Of a stretch of DNA of 7,582 nt, positions 1 through 6,438 are shown one piece after another. The notes below the pieces were generated by a model. It saw only the letters and a list, made by a program, of their open reading frames with translations. It ran no database searches and was not told the origin of the DNA. Position 1 is the stretch's first letter. Each line of letters starts with the position of its first letter. Source of the DNA: Clostridia bacterium (GTDB taxonomy: Bacteria; Bacillota; Clostridia; Christensenellales; Borkfalkiaceae); NCBI GenBank assembly GCA_017504065.1, contig JAFVRU010000054.1, positions 1-7,582 on the forward strand, given 5' to 3'. A program made the translations under genes and the position numbers.

Positions 1-700
1 AGCTTTTTCCCGTGTTCGGTTTCCCGCAAATGGCAACGGTTACCCCCGATTTGATCTTTTTCCCGACCGCGTACGTCGCCGTAAGCTCCGCAATCCGCGT
101 ACGAAGATTTTTCAATTCGATCGCGAGCTCCGCAACGTGCTGTTCTTCCACGTCTTCTTCAGGATAATCCACCGAAACGTCAATCCCTGCGAGCAGCGTT
201 TTCAGCTCACTTTGTAAAGCGCGGACCTTTTCCGTCAGTTTTTCGCTATACAGCAAGAACCCCGCCTTGACTTCCGCGTCCGATTCACCGTTGATCATAT
301 CCGCGATCCCTTCCGCGCCTGCAAGCGAGAGTTTGCCGTTCAAAAACGCGCGCTTGGTGAACTCCCCCTTGCCCGCGGGTTTCGCGCCTAAACGGAAAGT
401 TTGTTTTAAGATTCCGCGCGCAACGTTTTCCCCGCCGTGGCATTGGAATTCGACAATATCTTCCCCCGTATAGCTTGCGGGAGCTTTAAAATATACGCAA
501 AGACCGTAGTCCTGAAAATTCCCGCCGTCGATTTGACCGGGATACATGCGGTAGGGTTCAAACTCCGCGACTTGCACCTTGCCTACGGGTCGGAACATTT
601 TACTCGCGATCGAAAGCGGGTCTTTGCCGCTGATCCGAATGATCGCGACCCCGCCTTTCCCCGCCGGCGTGGCGATTGCCGCTATATTTTCTTCCAACAT
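1..700 (-). CDS. mnmE: MnmE tRNA modification GTPase (N-terminal half, cut by window edge)
   Basis: MnmE works with MnmG to place (carboxymethyl)aminomethyl groups on the wobble uridine of certain tRNAs, using a folate-derived one-carbon unit and GTP hydrolysis. The frame gives 233 residues from an ATG at 698-700. It opens with the family signature ATPAGKGGVAIIRISG (residues 10-25) of the folate-binding domain, then shows CHGGENV (87-93) and GEFTKRAFLNGKLSL (112-126), where the helical domain starts. It ends in the P-loop GKPNTGKS (226-233) exactly at the window edge. The family is usually about 450-460 residues, so the rest of the G domain, the C-terminal helices and the terminal Cys motif lie outside. 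The start is backed by an AAAGGAGA ribosome binding site (708-715) 8 bases upstream. The P-loop has NTGKS where NVGKS is usual. The gene has its own promoter just upstream, so it is separate from the ecf unit. Identification is very secure; only the truncation limits it. Confidence 0.96.
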   Translation of the reverse strand, partial: MLEENIAAIATPAGKGGVAIIRISGKDPLSIASKMFRPVGKVQVAEFEPYRMYPGQIDGGNFQDYGLCVYFKAPASYTGEDIVEFQCHGGENVARGILKQTFRLGAKPAGKGEFTKRAFLNGKLSLAGAEGIADMINGESDAEVKAGFLLYSEKLTEKVRALQSELKTLLAGIDVSVDYPEEDVEEQHVAELAIELKNLRTRIAELTATYAVGKKIKSGVTVAICGKPNTGKS

Positions 701-753
701 ACTCCCGTCTCCTTTCTACGCTTACTTATAACCTGAATTTATAACTATTACTT

Positions 754-782
754 ATTATACCACAGTATTTTTATAATGTAAA
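754..782 (-). promoter_or_regulatory. Sigma-A-type promoter for mnmE
   Basis: Read on the minus strand there is TTTACA (777-782), a 17-base spacer, and a perfect TATAAT (754-759). The -10 is preceded by TGG, making it an extended -10. Transcription should start near 747, giving a leader of roughly 47 bases before the mnmE ATG. It sits directly after the terminator of the upstream unit, as expected for a new transcription unit. Confidence 0.8.
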
Positions 783-804
783 ACGTTTAAGCTTCTCACG
801 CGCG

Positions 805-845
805 AAAAAAAAGACGGAAATATAACTTTTCCTTATTTCCGTCTT
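805..845 (-). terminator. Rho-independent terminator of the ecf-truA unit
   Basis: Two 12-base arms, 811-822 and 834-845, are perfectly complementary around an 11-base loop. In the minus direction the stem (AAGACGGAAATA on the 5' side) is followed by a run of eight T (805-812, partly inside the stem). The hairpin lies 35 bases beyond the stop of the last gene of the unit. In the plus direction the following bases are a poor T-tract, so it most likely works in the minus direction only. Confidence 0.88.
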
Positions 846-879
846 ATGATTTTTATGCAATTTTTCCGTTCGCCGCCGC

Positions 880-1758
880 TCAGTTGAAAAATCCGTCGGA
901 AAATTCTTCAAACGGTTCGTCCGACTTCCCGTTTTTCGACTGATCCCCGTCGCCGTTGCCACCGAACTCCGAAAACGGATCTTCGGGTTTCGGACGGGGT
1001 TGCGGGCTTTGTTGATAGGGATTTTGTTGGTACGGGTTGTTAGGATATCCCCCGCCGTAACCGTTATAATATTGCTGCTGTTGGCGGAAATACGCTTCCC
1101 GACGGGCGCGCATATACGCTTCGTAATCGATCGGCTGGCGGTTGCGCAACGTGAAAATGATGATGTATCTCGAAATCGGAATAAACATAATGATCGCGCC
1201 GAGCATAAAATAGTTTCTCGGGCTGTATTTTTTGAAAAGCCCCGTCATAAGCAGCAACATCATAATGCTTTCTACGAGAATCAAAATCATGATCACGTAA
1301 TTGCAGATCTCGTTGATTTTTGCCAACGCCAACGCAAGCCCCGTGATATTCAGGCTCGACCAATCGGGATACCCGAAGCTGTCCATAACGGGCTCGCCAA
1401 CGTTCACATACAGATAAAATTCCGTTACGATCGACGCGATGAACACCGTCGAAGCCAAAATTTCCGCGATCATGGCATACAAGCCCGCGCGTTTCATTCT
1501 TTGTCCGCAAACGATACATTCGCCGACCAGCTTGCCGATATAGTACAAATTTACAAACGGAACAAACGCCAAGGCTTTCTTCTTTCTGCCAAGGCGTTTC
1601 GCCATTGTATAGATCCCTACGCCTTGCAAAATGAACAAAACCAAAAACAGCGCGCCCGCAACGATCATCGCCGTCGCAATCTCGACTTTTGCCGTTTTGT
1701 TCTTCGTAAAGAAGCTCGTGAACATATACGAAATTTGATAAATCGATTGTAATCCCAT
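880..1758 (-). CDS. Uncharacterised four-helix membrane protein with Q/N/P-rich tail
   Basis: I do not recognise this family with confidence. The 292-residue product has about four hydrophobic helices: residues 26-52, 92-116, 152-174 and 184-203. The first connecting segment is basic (RLGRKKK, 55-61) and contains FVPFVNLYY (65-73) and a CIVC pair (81-84). A PF-N-Y pattern in such a loop is seen in several poorly described small membrane protein families, but the resemblance is weak. After the last helix comes a basic, glutamine-rich stretch (RARREAYFRQQQQ, 217-229), then a disordered Tyr/Gly/Asn/Pro/Gln region with two NPYQQ units (241-250). The acidic end carries EDPFSEF (259-265) and DEPFEEF (280-286). 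The tail should be cytosolic if the N-terminus is cytosolic too; this is inferred from the even number of helices. The ATG lies 4 bases after the truA stop, and its AAGGA site (1769-1773) overlaps the end of truA, so translation is probably coupled. It is the last gene before the terminator. No function is assigned. Confidence 0.85.
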   Translation of the reverse strand: MGLQSIYQISYMFTSFFTKNKTAKVEIATAMIVAGALFLVLFILQGVGIYTMAKRLGRKKKALAFVPFVNLYYIGKLVGECIVCGQRMKRAGLYAMIAEILASTVFIASIVTEFYLYVNVGEPVMDSFGYPDWSSLNITGLALALAKINEICNYVIMILILVESIMMLLLMTGLFKKYSPRNYFMLGAIIMFIPISRYIIIFTLRNRQPIDYEAYMRARREAYFRQQQQYYNGYGGGYPNNPYQQNPYQQSPQPRPKPEDPFSEFGGNGDGDQSKNGKSDEPFEEFSDGFFN

Positions 1759-1762
1759 AGTC

Positions 1763-2521
1763 TTAATTTCCTTGTTGATATTCTACCTGCACCAGCGTTA
1801 AGCCTTTTGCAGGCATCGTTTTTCCGAGTAGTTCCCGCCGACCCGTTTCGTAAGCCTGCAACAAACTTTCTTCCGTACGCTTGCCCGCCGCAAGATCGAT
1901 GAGCTCGCCAACCATCGTACGCACCATGTTATACAAAAATCCGTTGCCCGTTACATAAACTTTTAAATCCCGTCCGCCGAAGCTCTCGCTTTCTTCCACG
2001 CGGACTTCGTAGACCGTTCTCACCGTCGTTTTGACCGCCGAGCCCGACGCGCAAAACGCTTTGTAGTCGTGCTCCCCTTCCAAAAGCTTAGCGGCATTTT
2101 GCAACGCTGGGAGTTTGGGCGCGTATTCCAAACGAGTGGCAAACCGTTCTTTCAGCGGCATCTCGCGGGCGGAAACGTACAGGGAATACACGTACGTTTT
2201 CCGTTTCGCGCTACGGTTACTATCAAACGCAGCGTCCGCCGCCCAACCGTCCAAAACCCGCACGTCAGGCGGTAAAAAACGGTTCAAACAGTCGGGCATT
2301 TTTTCGGGCGGAACGCTAATATTCTCCCCGTCGAAATGACAGACTTGCCCCGCCGCGTGCACGCCTGCGTCCGTTCGACCGCTTGCCGTGGTTTTCAGCG
2401 TTTGTCCGAGCGCATCCGAAATCGCTTTTTCCAAAACTTCCTGCACGGAAACGGCGTTGGGCTGATACTGCCAACCCGCGTACTCCGTCCCGTCGTATGC
2501 GATTTTTAAAACGTATCTCAT
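1763..2521 (-). CDS. truA: TruA tRNA pseudouridine(38-40) synthase
   Basis: TruA converts uridine to pseudouridine at positions 38, 39 and 40 of the tRNA anticodon arm. The 252-residue product matches the family length (about 240-270). It starts MRYVLKIAYDGTEYAGWQYQ and carries the catalytic loop SGRTDAGVHA (48-57) with nucleophile Asp51. RKTYVY (107-112) supplies the conserved Tyr110 that packs on the target base, and the usual C-terminal ending KGLTLVQVEY is present. The frame stays open upstream to an ATG at 2620. The start at 2519-2521 is chosen because the homologous region begins exactly there and an AAGGAGT site lies just upstream, while the longer form would overlap ecfT by 88 bases and add sequence with no family resemblance. 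The gap to the ecfT stop is 11 bases. truA following ecfT is the common Firmicute order. Confidence 0.97.
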   Translation of the reverse strand: MRYVLKIAYDGTEYAGWQYQPNAVSVQEVLEKAISDALGQTLKTTASGRTDAGVHAAGQVCHFDGENISVPPEKMPDCLNRFLPPDVRVLDGWAADAAFDSNRSAKRKTYVYSLYVSAREMPLKERFATRLEYAPKLPALQNAAKLLEGEHDYKAFCASGSAVKTTVRTVYEVRVEESESFGGRDLKVYVTGNGFLYNMVRTMVGELIDLAAGKRTEESLLQAYETGRRELLGKTMPAKGLTLVQVEYQQGN

Positions 2522-2525
2522 AGCC

Positions 2526-2532
2526 ACTCCTT
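2526..2532 (-). promoter_or_regulatory. Ribosome binding site that fixes the truA start
   Basis: The minus strand reads AAGGAGT here, 4 bases before the truA ATG as counted from the last T (7 from the GG). It fills the short gap between the ecfT stop (2533-2535) and truA. It is the reason for preferring the ATG at 2519-2521 over the upstream in-frame ATG at 2618-2620. Confidence 0.8.
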
Positions 2533-3345
2533 TTATACGAGCGAAAGCGTATACGTTCGCAATAAGATCACCCCTGCGAGCAAGCCGCCGACTACGAGCG
2601 TCGCGATCAAATCCCGCCACGTAAAGGTGAGTTTTTTGTATTTCGTCCGCACCTTGCTACCCGCATAACAACGGGCGTCCATCGCGTCGCCGAGTTCTTC
2701 GGAACGACGGAACGCGCTGATGAGTAGCGGAATTAAAATGGGAATTACCGCTTTGACCCGTTTGATAAGCCCGCCCGTTTCGAAATCCGCACCGCGCGCT
2801 TTTTGCGCGTTCATAATCCGACCCGTTTCATCCGTCAAAATCGGAATAAACCGAAGCGCGATCGACATAATCAAAGCGAGTTCGTGAACGGGGAAGCGTA
2901 TCCATTTCAAGGGAGTTAGCAGGCTCTCGATCCCGTCCGCAAGGGATACGGGAGTCGTCGTCAACGTCAACAAGGACGAACCGAGCACAAGCAAAAACAG
3001 CCGCGCTGCTAAGAACGCCGTGTGATACAACGCTTCCTTGGTGATCTCGATGAATTTCCATTCCCAAAGCACCGTTTCGCCCGAATAGAAGAACAAATTG
3101 AGCACCGTCATAAAGATAAGCAAGAACAAAACGGCTTTTACCGAGCGGAGTAGGCTTCGAAACGGTACGCCTGAAAACGCCGCGACGAGCACGAACACGA
3201 ACGCGCACGCGCCCAACGCGTAAAAGTTCTTGGACAAGAACACCGCGACGATATAGACGATCAAAAACAGGATCTTCATGCGCGGATCGCATTTATGCAC
3301 AAACGATTTTGCGGGGTAATACTGCCCGAACGCTACTTCACGCAT
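2533..3345 (-). CDS. ecfT: EcfT, transmembrane subunit of an ECF transporter
   Basis: EcfT is the membrane scaffold that couples the two ECF ATPases to a substrate-binding S component in vitamin/metal importers. From the chosen start the product has 270 residues, close to the usual 260-270. Hydrophobic helices are visible at about 24-37, 41-57, 70-87, 108-130, 198-212 and 245-263. The two coupling-helix motifs that touch the ATPases are present: KARG (182-185) and DARC (223-226). The second has Cys where Gly is more common, a tolerated variant in this family. HKCDPRMK (17-24) is the typical N-terminal motif, where the family usually has a D-PR-K pattern. The frame extends 11 residues further upstream, but the basic RRRKGG extension is rejected because AAGGGGGG (3353-3360) sits 7 bases before the ATG at 3343-3345. 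The start overlaps the ATPase stop by 8 bases, indicating translational coupling. Confidence 0.96.
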   Translation of the reverse strand: MREVAFGQYYPAKSFVHKCDPRMKILFLIVYIVAVFLSKNFYALGACAFVFVLVAAFSGVPFRSLLRSVKAVLFLLIFMTVLNLFFYSGETVLWEWKFIEITKEALYHTAFLAARLFLLVLGSSLLTLTTTPVSLADGIESLLTPLKWIRFPVHELALIMSIALRFIPILTDETGRIMNAQKARGADFETGGLIKRVKAVIPILIPLLISAFRRSEELGDAMDARCYAGSKVRTKYKKLTFTWRDLIATLVVGGLLAGVILLRTYTLSLV

Positions 3346-5212
3346 TCTTCTGCCCCCCTTTCGTCTGCGCGAGCGCATACGTCTTTTCGATGAGATCTTG
3401 GGTTGTGAAATCGCAGGAAATTTCCAAGCCTTTTTCCTTTAAAGCCTTGCAAACTTTCGCCGTAAACGGTACGTCCAAGCCCGCGTCCAGCATACGATCC
3501 ACGTCCGCAAACAACCGTTTGGGCGTATCCGTCCGCAAGACTTTCCCGTCCGCAAAAATCGCCGCGCGGTTGCAATTTTCCGCAATTTCGTCCATATCGT
3601 GCGAAACGATCACCACCGTTTTACACCACTCCGAACGGATTTTATGCAAAAGCGACATGATTTCTTCTTTTCCGAGCGGATCAAGCCCTGCCGCAGGCTC
3701 GTCCAAAACGAGAATTTCGGGTTTGGTTACGATAACGCCCGCAATCGCTACGCGGCGTTTTTGTCCGCCAGAAAGATCGAACGGGGATTTGTCTTTGATT
3801 TCTTCGTAATCCAACCCCACCGTTTCCAACGCTTCCCGAACCGCCGTTTGCACTTCTTCGTCGGTTACGTCTTTACGGAAATTTTTCAAGCCGAACGCCA
3901 CGTCTTCCAAGACCGTTTCGGCAAAAAGTTGATATTCGGGATATTGAAACACCATGCCGACTTTGCTACGCAATTCCCGAAAATCGGTCGTTTTATCCGT
4001 CAAGTCGTACCCGTCCACCGTCAAAGCGGTTTTGGGCGGTTGCGGTTTGCCTTTCTTCGGCTTTTTCGGCTTGTATTTCTTTTCCGCCGTCGGCACTTTC
4101 AAAAGCGCGTTCAAATGCTGCACGAACGTAGATTTTCCACTACCCGTATGCCCGATGATCCCGAAAAAATCCCCTGCGTGAATCTGTAAATCCACGCCGT
4201 TTAAAGCATACGTTGCAAACGGGGATTTCGCGTTATATACATAGGTCAAGTTTTCGCAAACCACCCCGCCTTTTCCGTCGGTCGCTTCTACTTCTTTCGA
4301 CGGTTCTTCCGACTCCGCGGCTTGCGCCGTTACAATCCCCCGCTCGTTCAACGCCGCGCGGATATTTTCGGCGACGCTCTCCGCGTCCATGCCGTCCGCG
4401 ACCGTCAAGCCCTTTTCCGTCAGCTCCCGACAAATCCGAATGGGTTTGGGCGACGTTAAAGAGAATTTCTTCAACTCGTCCCCTTTGCTCAAAATTTCTT
4501 GCGGCGCGCCTTGCAACACGATCTTGCCTTCGCTCATGACGACCGCCCGATCGGCAAGCATCGCTTCTTCGGGGAAATGCGTAATCAAAATGACCGTAAT
4601 ATTTTCTTCTTTGTTGAGTTTCAACACAACGTCGATGACTTCTTTCCGACCGCGCGGATCGAGCATTGCCGTCGCTTCGTCCAAGATCATGACTTTCGGT
4701 TTCAAAGCGAGTACGCCGGCGATCGCTACGCGTTGTTTTTGTCCGCCCGAAAGCCGACTCGGCGTGGCGTGGCGAAACTCCTGCATGCCTACGGCGTTCA
4801 AAGCGAAATCGATACGTTTGCCGATCTCGTCGCGCGGAATGCCGACGTTTTCCGGGCCGAACGCGATATCGTCTTCCACGATAGAAGCCACCGTTTGATT
4901 GTCGGGGTTTTGGAATACGATCCCGACTTGCTTACGGATTTCGAATAAATATTTCTCATCCGTTGCGTCCAAGCCCAAAACCGTGATATTTCCCGACGAC
5001 GGAGTCAACAAGCCGTTTGTCAAGCGCGCCAAAGTGGATTTCCCGCTGCCGTTATGACCTAATACGGCGACAAATTCCCCTTCTTGCACGACAAAATCGA
5101 CGCCGTCCAACGCGTAATCGACTTTATCCAGCCCGAATACGTCTTGGTTTGCGTCTTTCCTTTCATCCGATTCGTACGAGAACCGTACTTGTTCAAACTT
5201 AATCGCTTCCAT
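3338..5212 (-). CDS. ecfA: Fused EcfA1-EcfA2 ATPase of an ECF transporter
   Basis: This single 624-residue protein contains both ABC ATPases that power an ECF importer; they are normally two genes of about 280 residues each. First half (EcfA1 type): Walker A GHNGSGKST (52-60), Q-loop FQNPDNQ (100-106), signature LSGGQ (154-158), Walker B VMILDEA (174-180) and switch His212. Second half (EcfA2 type): GHTGSGKST (354-362), FQYPEYQLF (422-430), LSGGQ (480-484), LVLDEP (501-506) and His538. Both sites have every catalytic residue, so both should be active. The halves are joined by an Ala/Glu/Lys-rich linker (about 297-318). The second half has a Lys/Pro-rich insertion (about 374-397) after Walker A, roughly 19 residues longer than the usual EcfA2 loop. 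The PDNQ and PEYQ loops decide which half is A1 and which A2. The start has only a weak GTGGGT site about 5 bases upstream. First gene of the ecf-truA unit; no S component is nearby. Confidence 0.96.
   Translation of the reverse strand: MEAIKFEQVRFSYESDERKDANQDVFGLDKVDYALDGVDFVVQEGEFVAVLGHNGSGKSTLARLTNGLLTPSSGNITVLGLDATDEKYLFEIRKQVGIVFQNPDNQTVASIVEDDIAFGPENVGIPRDEIGKRIDFALNAVGMQEFRHATPSRLSGGQKQRVAIAGVLALKPKVMILDEATAMLDPRGRKEVIDVVLKLNKEENITVILITHFPEEAMLADRAVVMSEGKIVLQGAPQEILSKGDELKKFSLTSPKPIRICRELTEKGLTVADGMDAESVAENIRAALNERGIVTAQAAESEEPSKEVEATDGKGGVVCENLTYVYNAKSPFATYALNGVDLQIHAGDFFGIIGHTGSGKSTFVQHLNALLKVPTAEKKYKPKKPKKGKPQPPKTALTVDGYDLTDKTTDFRELRSKVGMVFQYPEYQLFAETVLEDVAFGLKNFRKDVTDEEVQTAVREALETVGLDYEEIKDKSPFDLSGGQKRRVAIAGVIVTKPEILVLDEPAAGLDPLGKEEIMSLLHKIRSEWCKTVVIVSHDMDEIAENCNRAAIFADGKVLRTDTPKRLFADVDRMLDAGLDVPFTAKVCKALKEKGLEISCDFTTQDLIEKTYALAQTKGGQKNA
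3353..3360 (-). promoter_or_regulatory. G-rich ribosome binding site that fixes the ecfT start
   Basis: The minus strand reads AAGGGGGG, 7 bases before the ecfT ATG at 3343-3345 and inside the last codons of the ATPase gene. It departs from the AAAGGAG form used by mnmE, truA and mrp, but its position supports this ATG over the in-frame ATG at 3376-3378. Confidence 0.6.
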
Positions 5213-5242
5213 TTTTACCCACGGAAATTATATTCTTTGATT

Positions 5243-5271
5243 ATTATAGCAAATTTTTCAATAGATTACAA
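5243..5271 (-). promoter_or_regulatory. Extended -10 promoter of the ecf-truA unit
   Basis: On the minus strand there is TTGTAA (5266-5271), a 17-base spacer, and a perfect TATAAT (5243-5248) preceded by TGC, which makes an extended -10. The start point should be near 5236, leaving a leader of about 24 bases before the ATPase ATG. That is too short for a riboswitch, so no vitamin-sensing leader is expected between this promoter and the gene. Confidence 0.8.
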
Positions 5272-5305
5272 TGAAAATCAGGTGAAATTCTTCCATTCCA
5301 GCCGA

Positions 5306-5342
5306 AAAAAAGGAACTTTTTTGCTGTTGGAGCGTTATAACG
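5306..5342. repeat. AT-rich inverted repeat and palindrome upstream of the ecf promoter
   Basis: Between the terminator at 5379-5409 and the ecf promoter lie a 7-base inverted repeat with a 3-base loop (AAAAAAG at 5306-5312, CTTTTTT at 5316-5322) and a separate 10-base perfect palindrome CGTTATAACG (5333-5342). They sit about 35-70 bases upstream of the -35 box. They could bend DNA or bind a regulator, or be chance in an AT-rich spacer. The rest of the 5213-5421 interval holds only the promoter and the terminator; I see no gene in it. Confidence 0.35.
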
Positions 5343-5378
5343 TTGACAACTACTCTTTCAAAGGGTATCCGTAAACGC

Positions 5379-5409
5379 AAAAACAAAACGCGGCAGTCCA
5401 ACTACCGCG
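5379..5409 (-). terminator. Rho-independent terminator of the mrp unit
   Basis: Arms 5401-5409 and 5389-5397 form a 9-base-pair GC-rich stem (one G-U pair) around the loop TGG in the minus direction. It is followed by TTTTGTTTTT (5379-5388). It lies 12 bases past the stop of the metallo-beta-lactamase-fold gene, separating the mrp unit from the ecf unit. Confidence 0.9.
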
Positions 5410-5421
5410 ATGCTTAATTCT

Positions 5422-6414
5422 TTATTCCGTTTCCACGGCGTACGTTCCCGAAGGCGTTATCGTAACGACGATATGCCCTTGCCGATCGGTACGGTACGTC
5501 GTCGCGCCCACCGTTTGTAAATTGTGCAACACTTGCTCCGTCGGATGCCCGTAAACGTTGTTCTCGCCGCAAGAAATCAAGGCTGTTTCCACGCCGAGTA
5601 GCTCCAAAAAGCTCGCGCTGGTCGAATTCGAACTGCCGTGATGCGCTACTTTTAAAATTTCCGTGGACGATAAATCCACGCCCAACTGCGCGCATACGCC
5701 CAACCGATGCGCCTTTGCAAGGTTCGTTTCCGTTTCCGTAGACATATCGCCCGTGAATAACGCGCTCACACCGTTATAATCCAACCAAAACACCGACGAG
5801 CGTTCGTTGCTCTCTGTTCCGTCCAAGTCCGACAACGTATACGGATAAATACAGGTAAACGCATAAGAATATTCCTGACTGTTGTTTCCGAGTCGGAGTC
5901 CGTAATGCGCGGCGGTAAACGGACATTCTTCGTCCAAAAGCGCGTTGTAAACTTCCGCATATTGCGTATTCTCGGTCGGTTCGACGTTCGGCAAATAGGC
6001 GGTTTTGATCTTTTTATTTTGAATAATCTCGTCCAGCCCGCCGCAATGATCGGCGTCGGTATGCGTAACGATCAAGACGTCGATCGTATCGATTTTTAAC
6101 GCGTTCAAGTACCGCAATATCGTCTTGTTTGTCGTTTCCCGACCGTCGCCGCCGTCAATCAGCGCCGTTTTGCCGTCGGGGAATTCCAGCAAAATACATT
6201 CGCTTTGCCCAACGTCCAACATGTGGATACGCAATTCTCCGTCTTTACGTTTGGACACGTCGGGTTTGCCAACGTAATATTTCCAAGTTTTCGGCGGACA
6301 AAAAGCGGAAAATACGCACAGCCCCGTCAATGCGATCAACAAAAAACACAGAACGCCGATTTTTAGAGCTCGCCACTTCTTCTCCGCTTTGTTTTTCTTT
6401 TCCCTAAATCCCAT
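5422..6414 (-). CDS. Membrane-anchored ComEC-like metallo-beta-lactamase-fold protein
   Basis: The 330-residue product resembles the C-terminal hydrolase domain of the DNA-uptake protein ComEC, without the ComEC channel. After a basic start (KKNKAEKKWR) comes one hydrophobic helix (about 17-39), suggesting a membrane anchor with the domain outside the cell. The fold's motifs appear in order: LDVGQSE (66-72), LIDGGD (85-90), the metal ligands HTDADH (118-123), TGD (221-223), AHHGS (257-261) and YGHP (288-291). RTDRQGHI (308-315) is the usual ComEC-like ending. All metal ligands are present, so it is probably active on phosphodiester bonds. Stand-alone proteins of this type are widespread and mostly uncharacterised; the true substrate is unknown and a role in competence should not be assumed. 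No good ribosome binding site precedes the ATG (only GAAAGA), and no better in-frame start was seen. It lies 24 bases downstream of mrp and is probably co-transcribed with it. Confidence 0.9.
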   Translation of the reverse strand: MGFREKKNKAEKKWRALKIGVLCFLLIALTGLCVFSAFCPPKTWKYYVGKPDVSKRKDGELRIHMLDVGQSECILLEFPDGKTALIDGGDGRETTNKTILRYLNALKIDTIDVLIVTHTDADHCGGLDEIIQNKKIKTAYLPNVEPTENTQYAEVYNALLDEECPFTAAHYGLRLGNNSQEYSYAFTCIYPYTLSDLDGTESNERSSVFWLDYNGVSALFTGDMSTETETNLAKAHRLGVCAQLGVDLSSTEILKVAHHGSSNSTSASFLELLGVETALISCGENNVYGHPTEQVLHNLQTVGATTYRTDRQGHIVVTITPSGTYAVETE

Positions 6415-6438
6415 TTTTTCTTTCGTAATCGCGAAACG

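Noticed and set aside
771..962. Small minus-strand open frame overlapping the end of the unknown membrane protein
   Set aside because: It runs through the terminator hairpin, lies in another frame of a real gene and has no good ribosome binding site.
1000..1752. Long plus-strand open frame (250 codons) opposite the unknown membrane protein
   Set aside because: It is antisense to a well-supported gene with membrane helices and a coupled ribosome binding site; its own translation is rich in Arg, His and Asn with no domain.
2522..2620. N-terminal extension of TruA by 33 residues
   Set aside because: The extra residues lie within ecfT, have no TruA similarity, and a good ribosome binding site precedes the inner ATG.
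3599..4189. Plus-strand open frame of 196 codons opposite the second ATPase half
   Set aside because: Antisense shadow of a gene with all ABC motifs; its product is Phe/Arg/His-rich without recognisable features.
5213..5242. Vitamin riboswitch in the leader of the ecf unit
   Set aside because: The predicted transcript leader is only about 24 bases, with no room for an aptamer.
5344..5371. Plus-strand promoter starting with TTGACA
   Set aside because: The matching -10 (TATCCG after 16 bases) is poor, and there is no plus-strand gene downstream.
6295..6300. Lipoprotein signal at Cys39 of the ComEC-like protein
   Set aside because: The residues before the Cys (SAF) do not fit the lipobox, which needs Gly, Ala or Ser at the position before Cys; a simple membrane anchor fits better.
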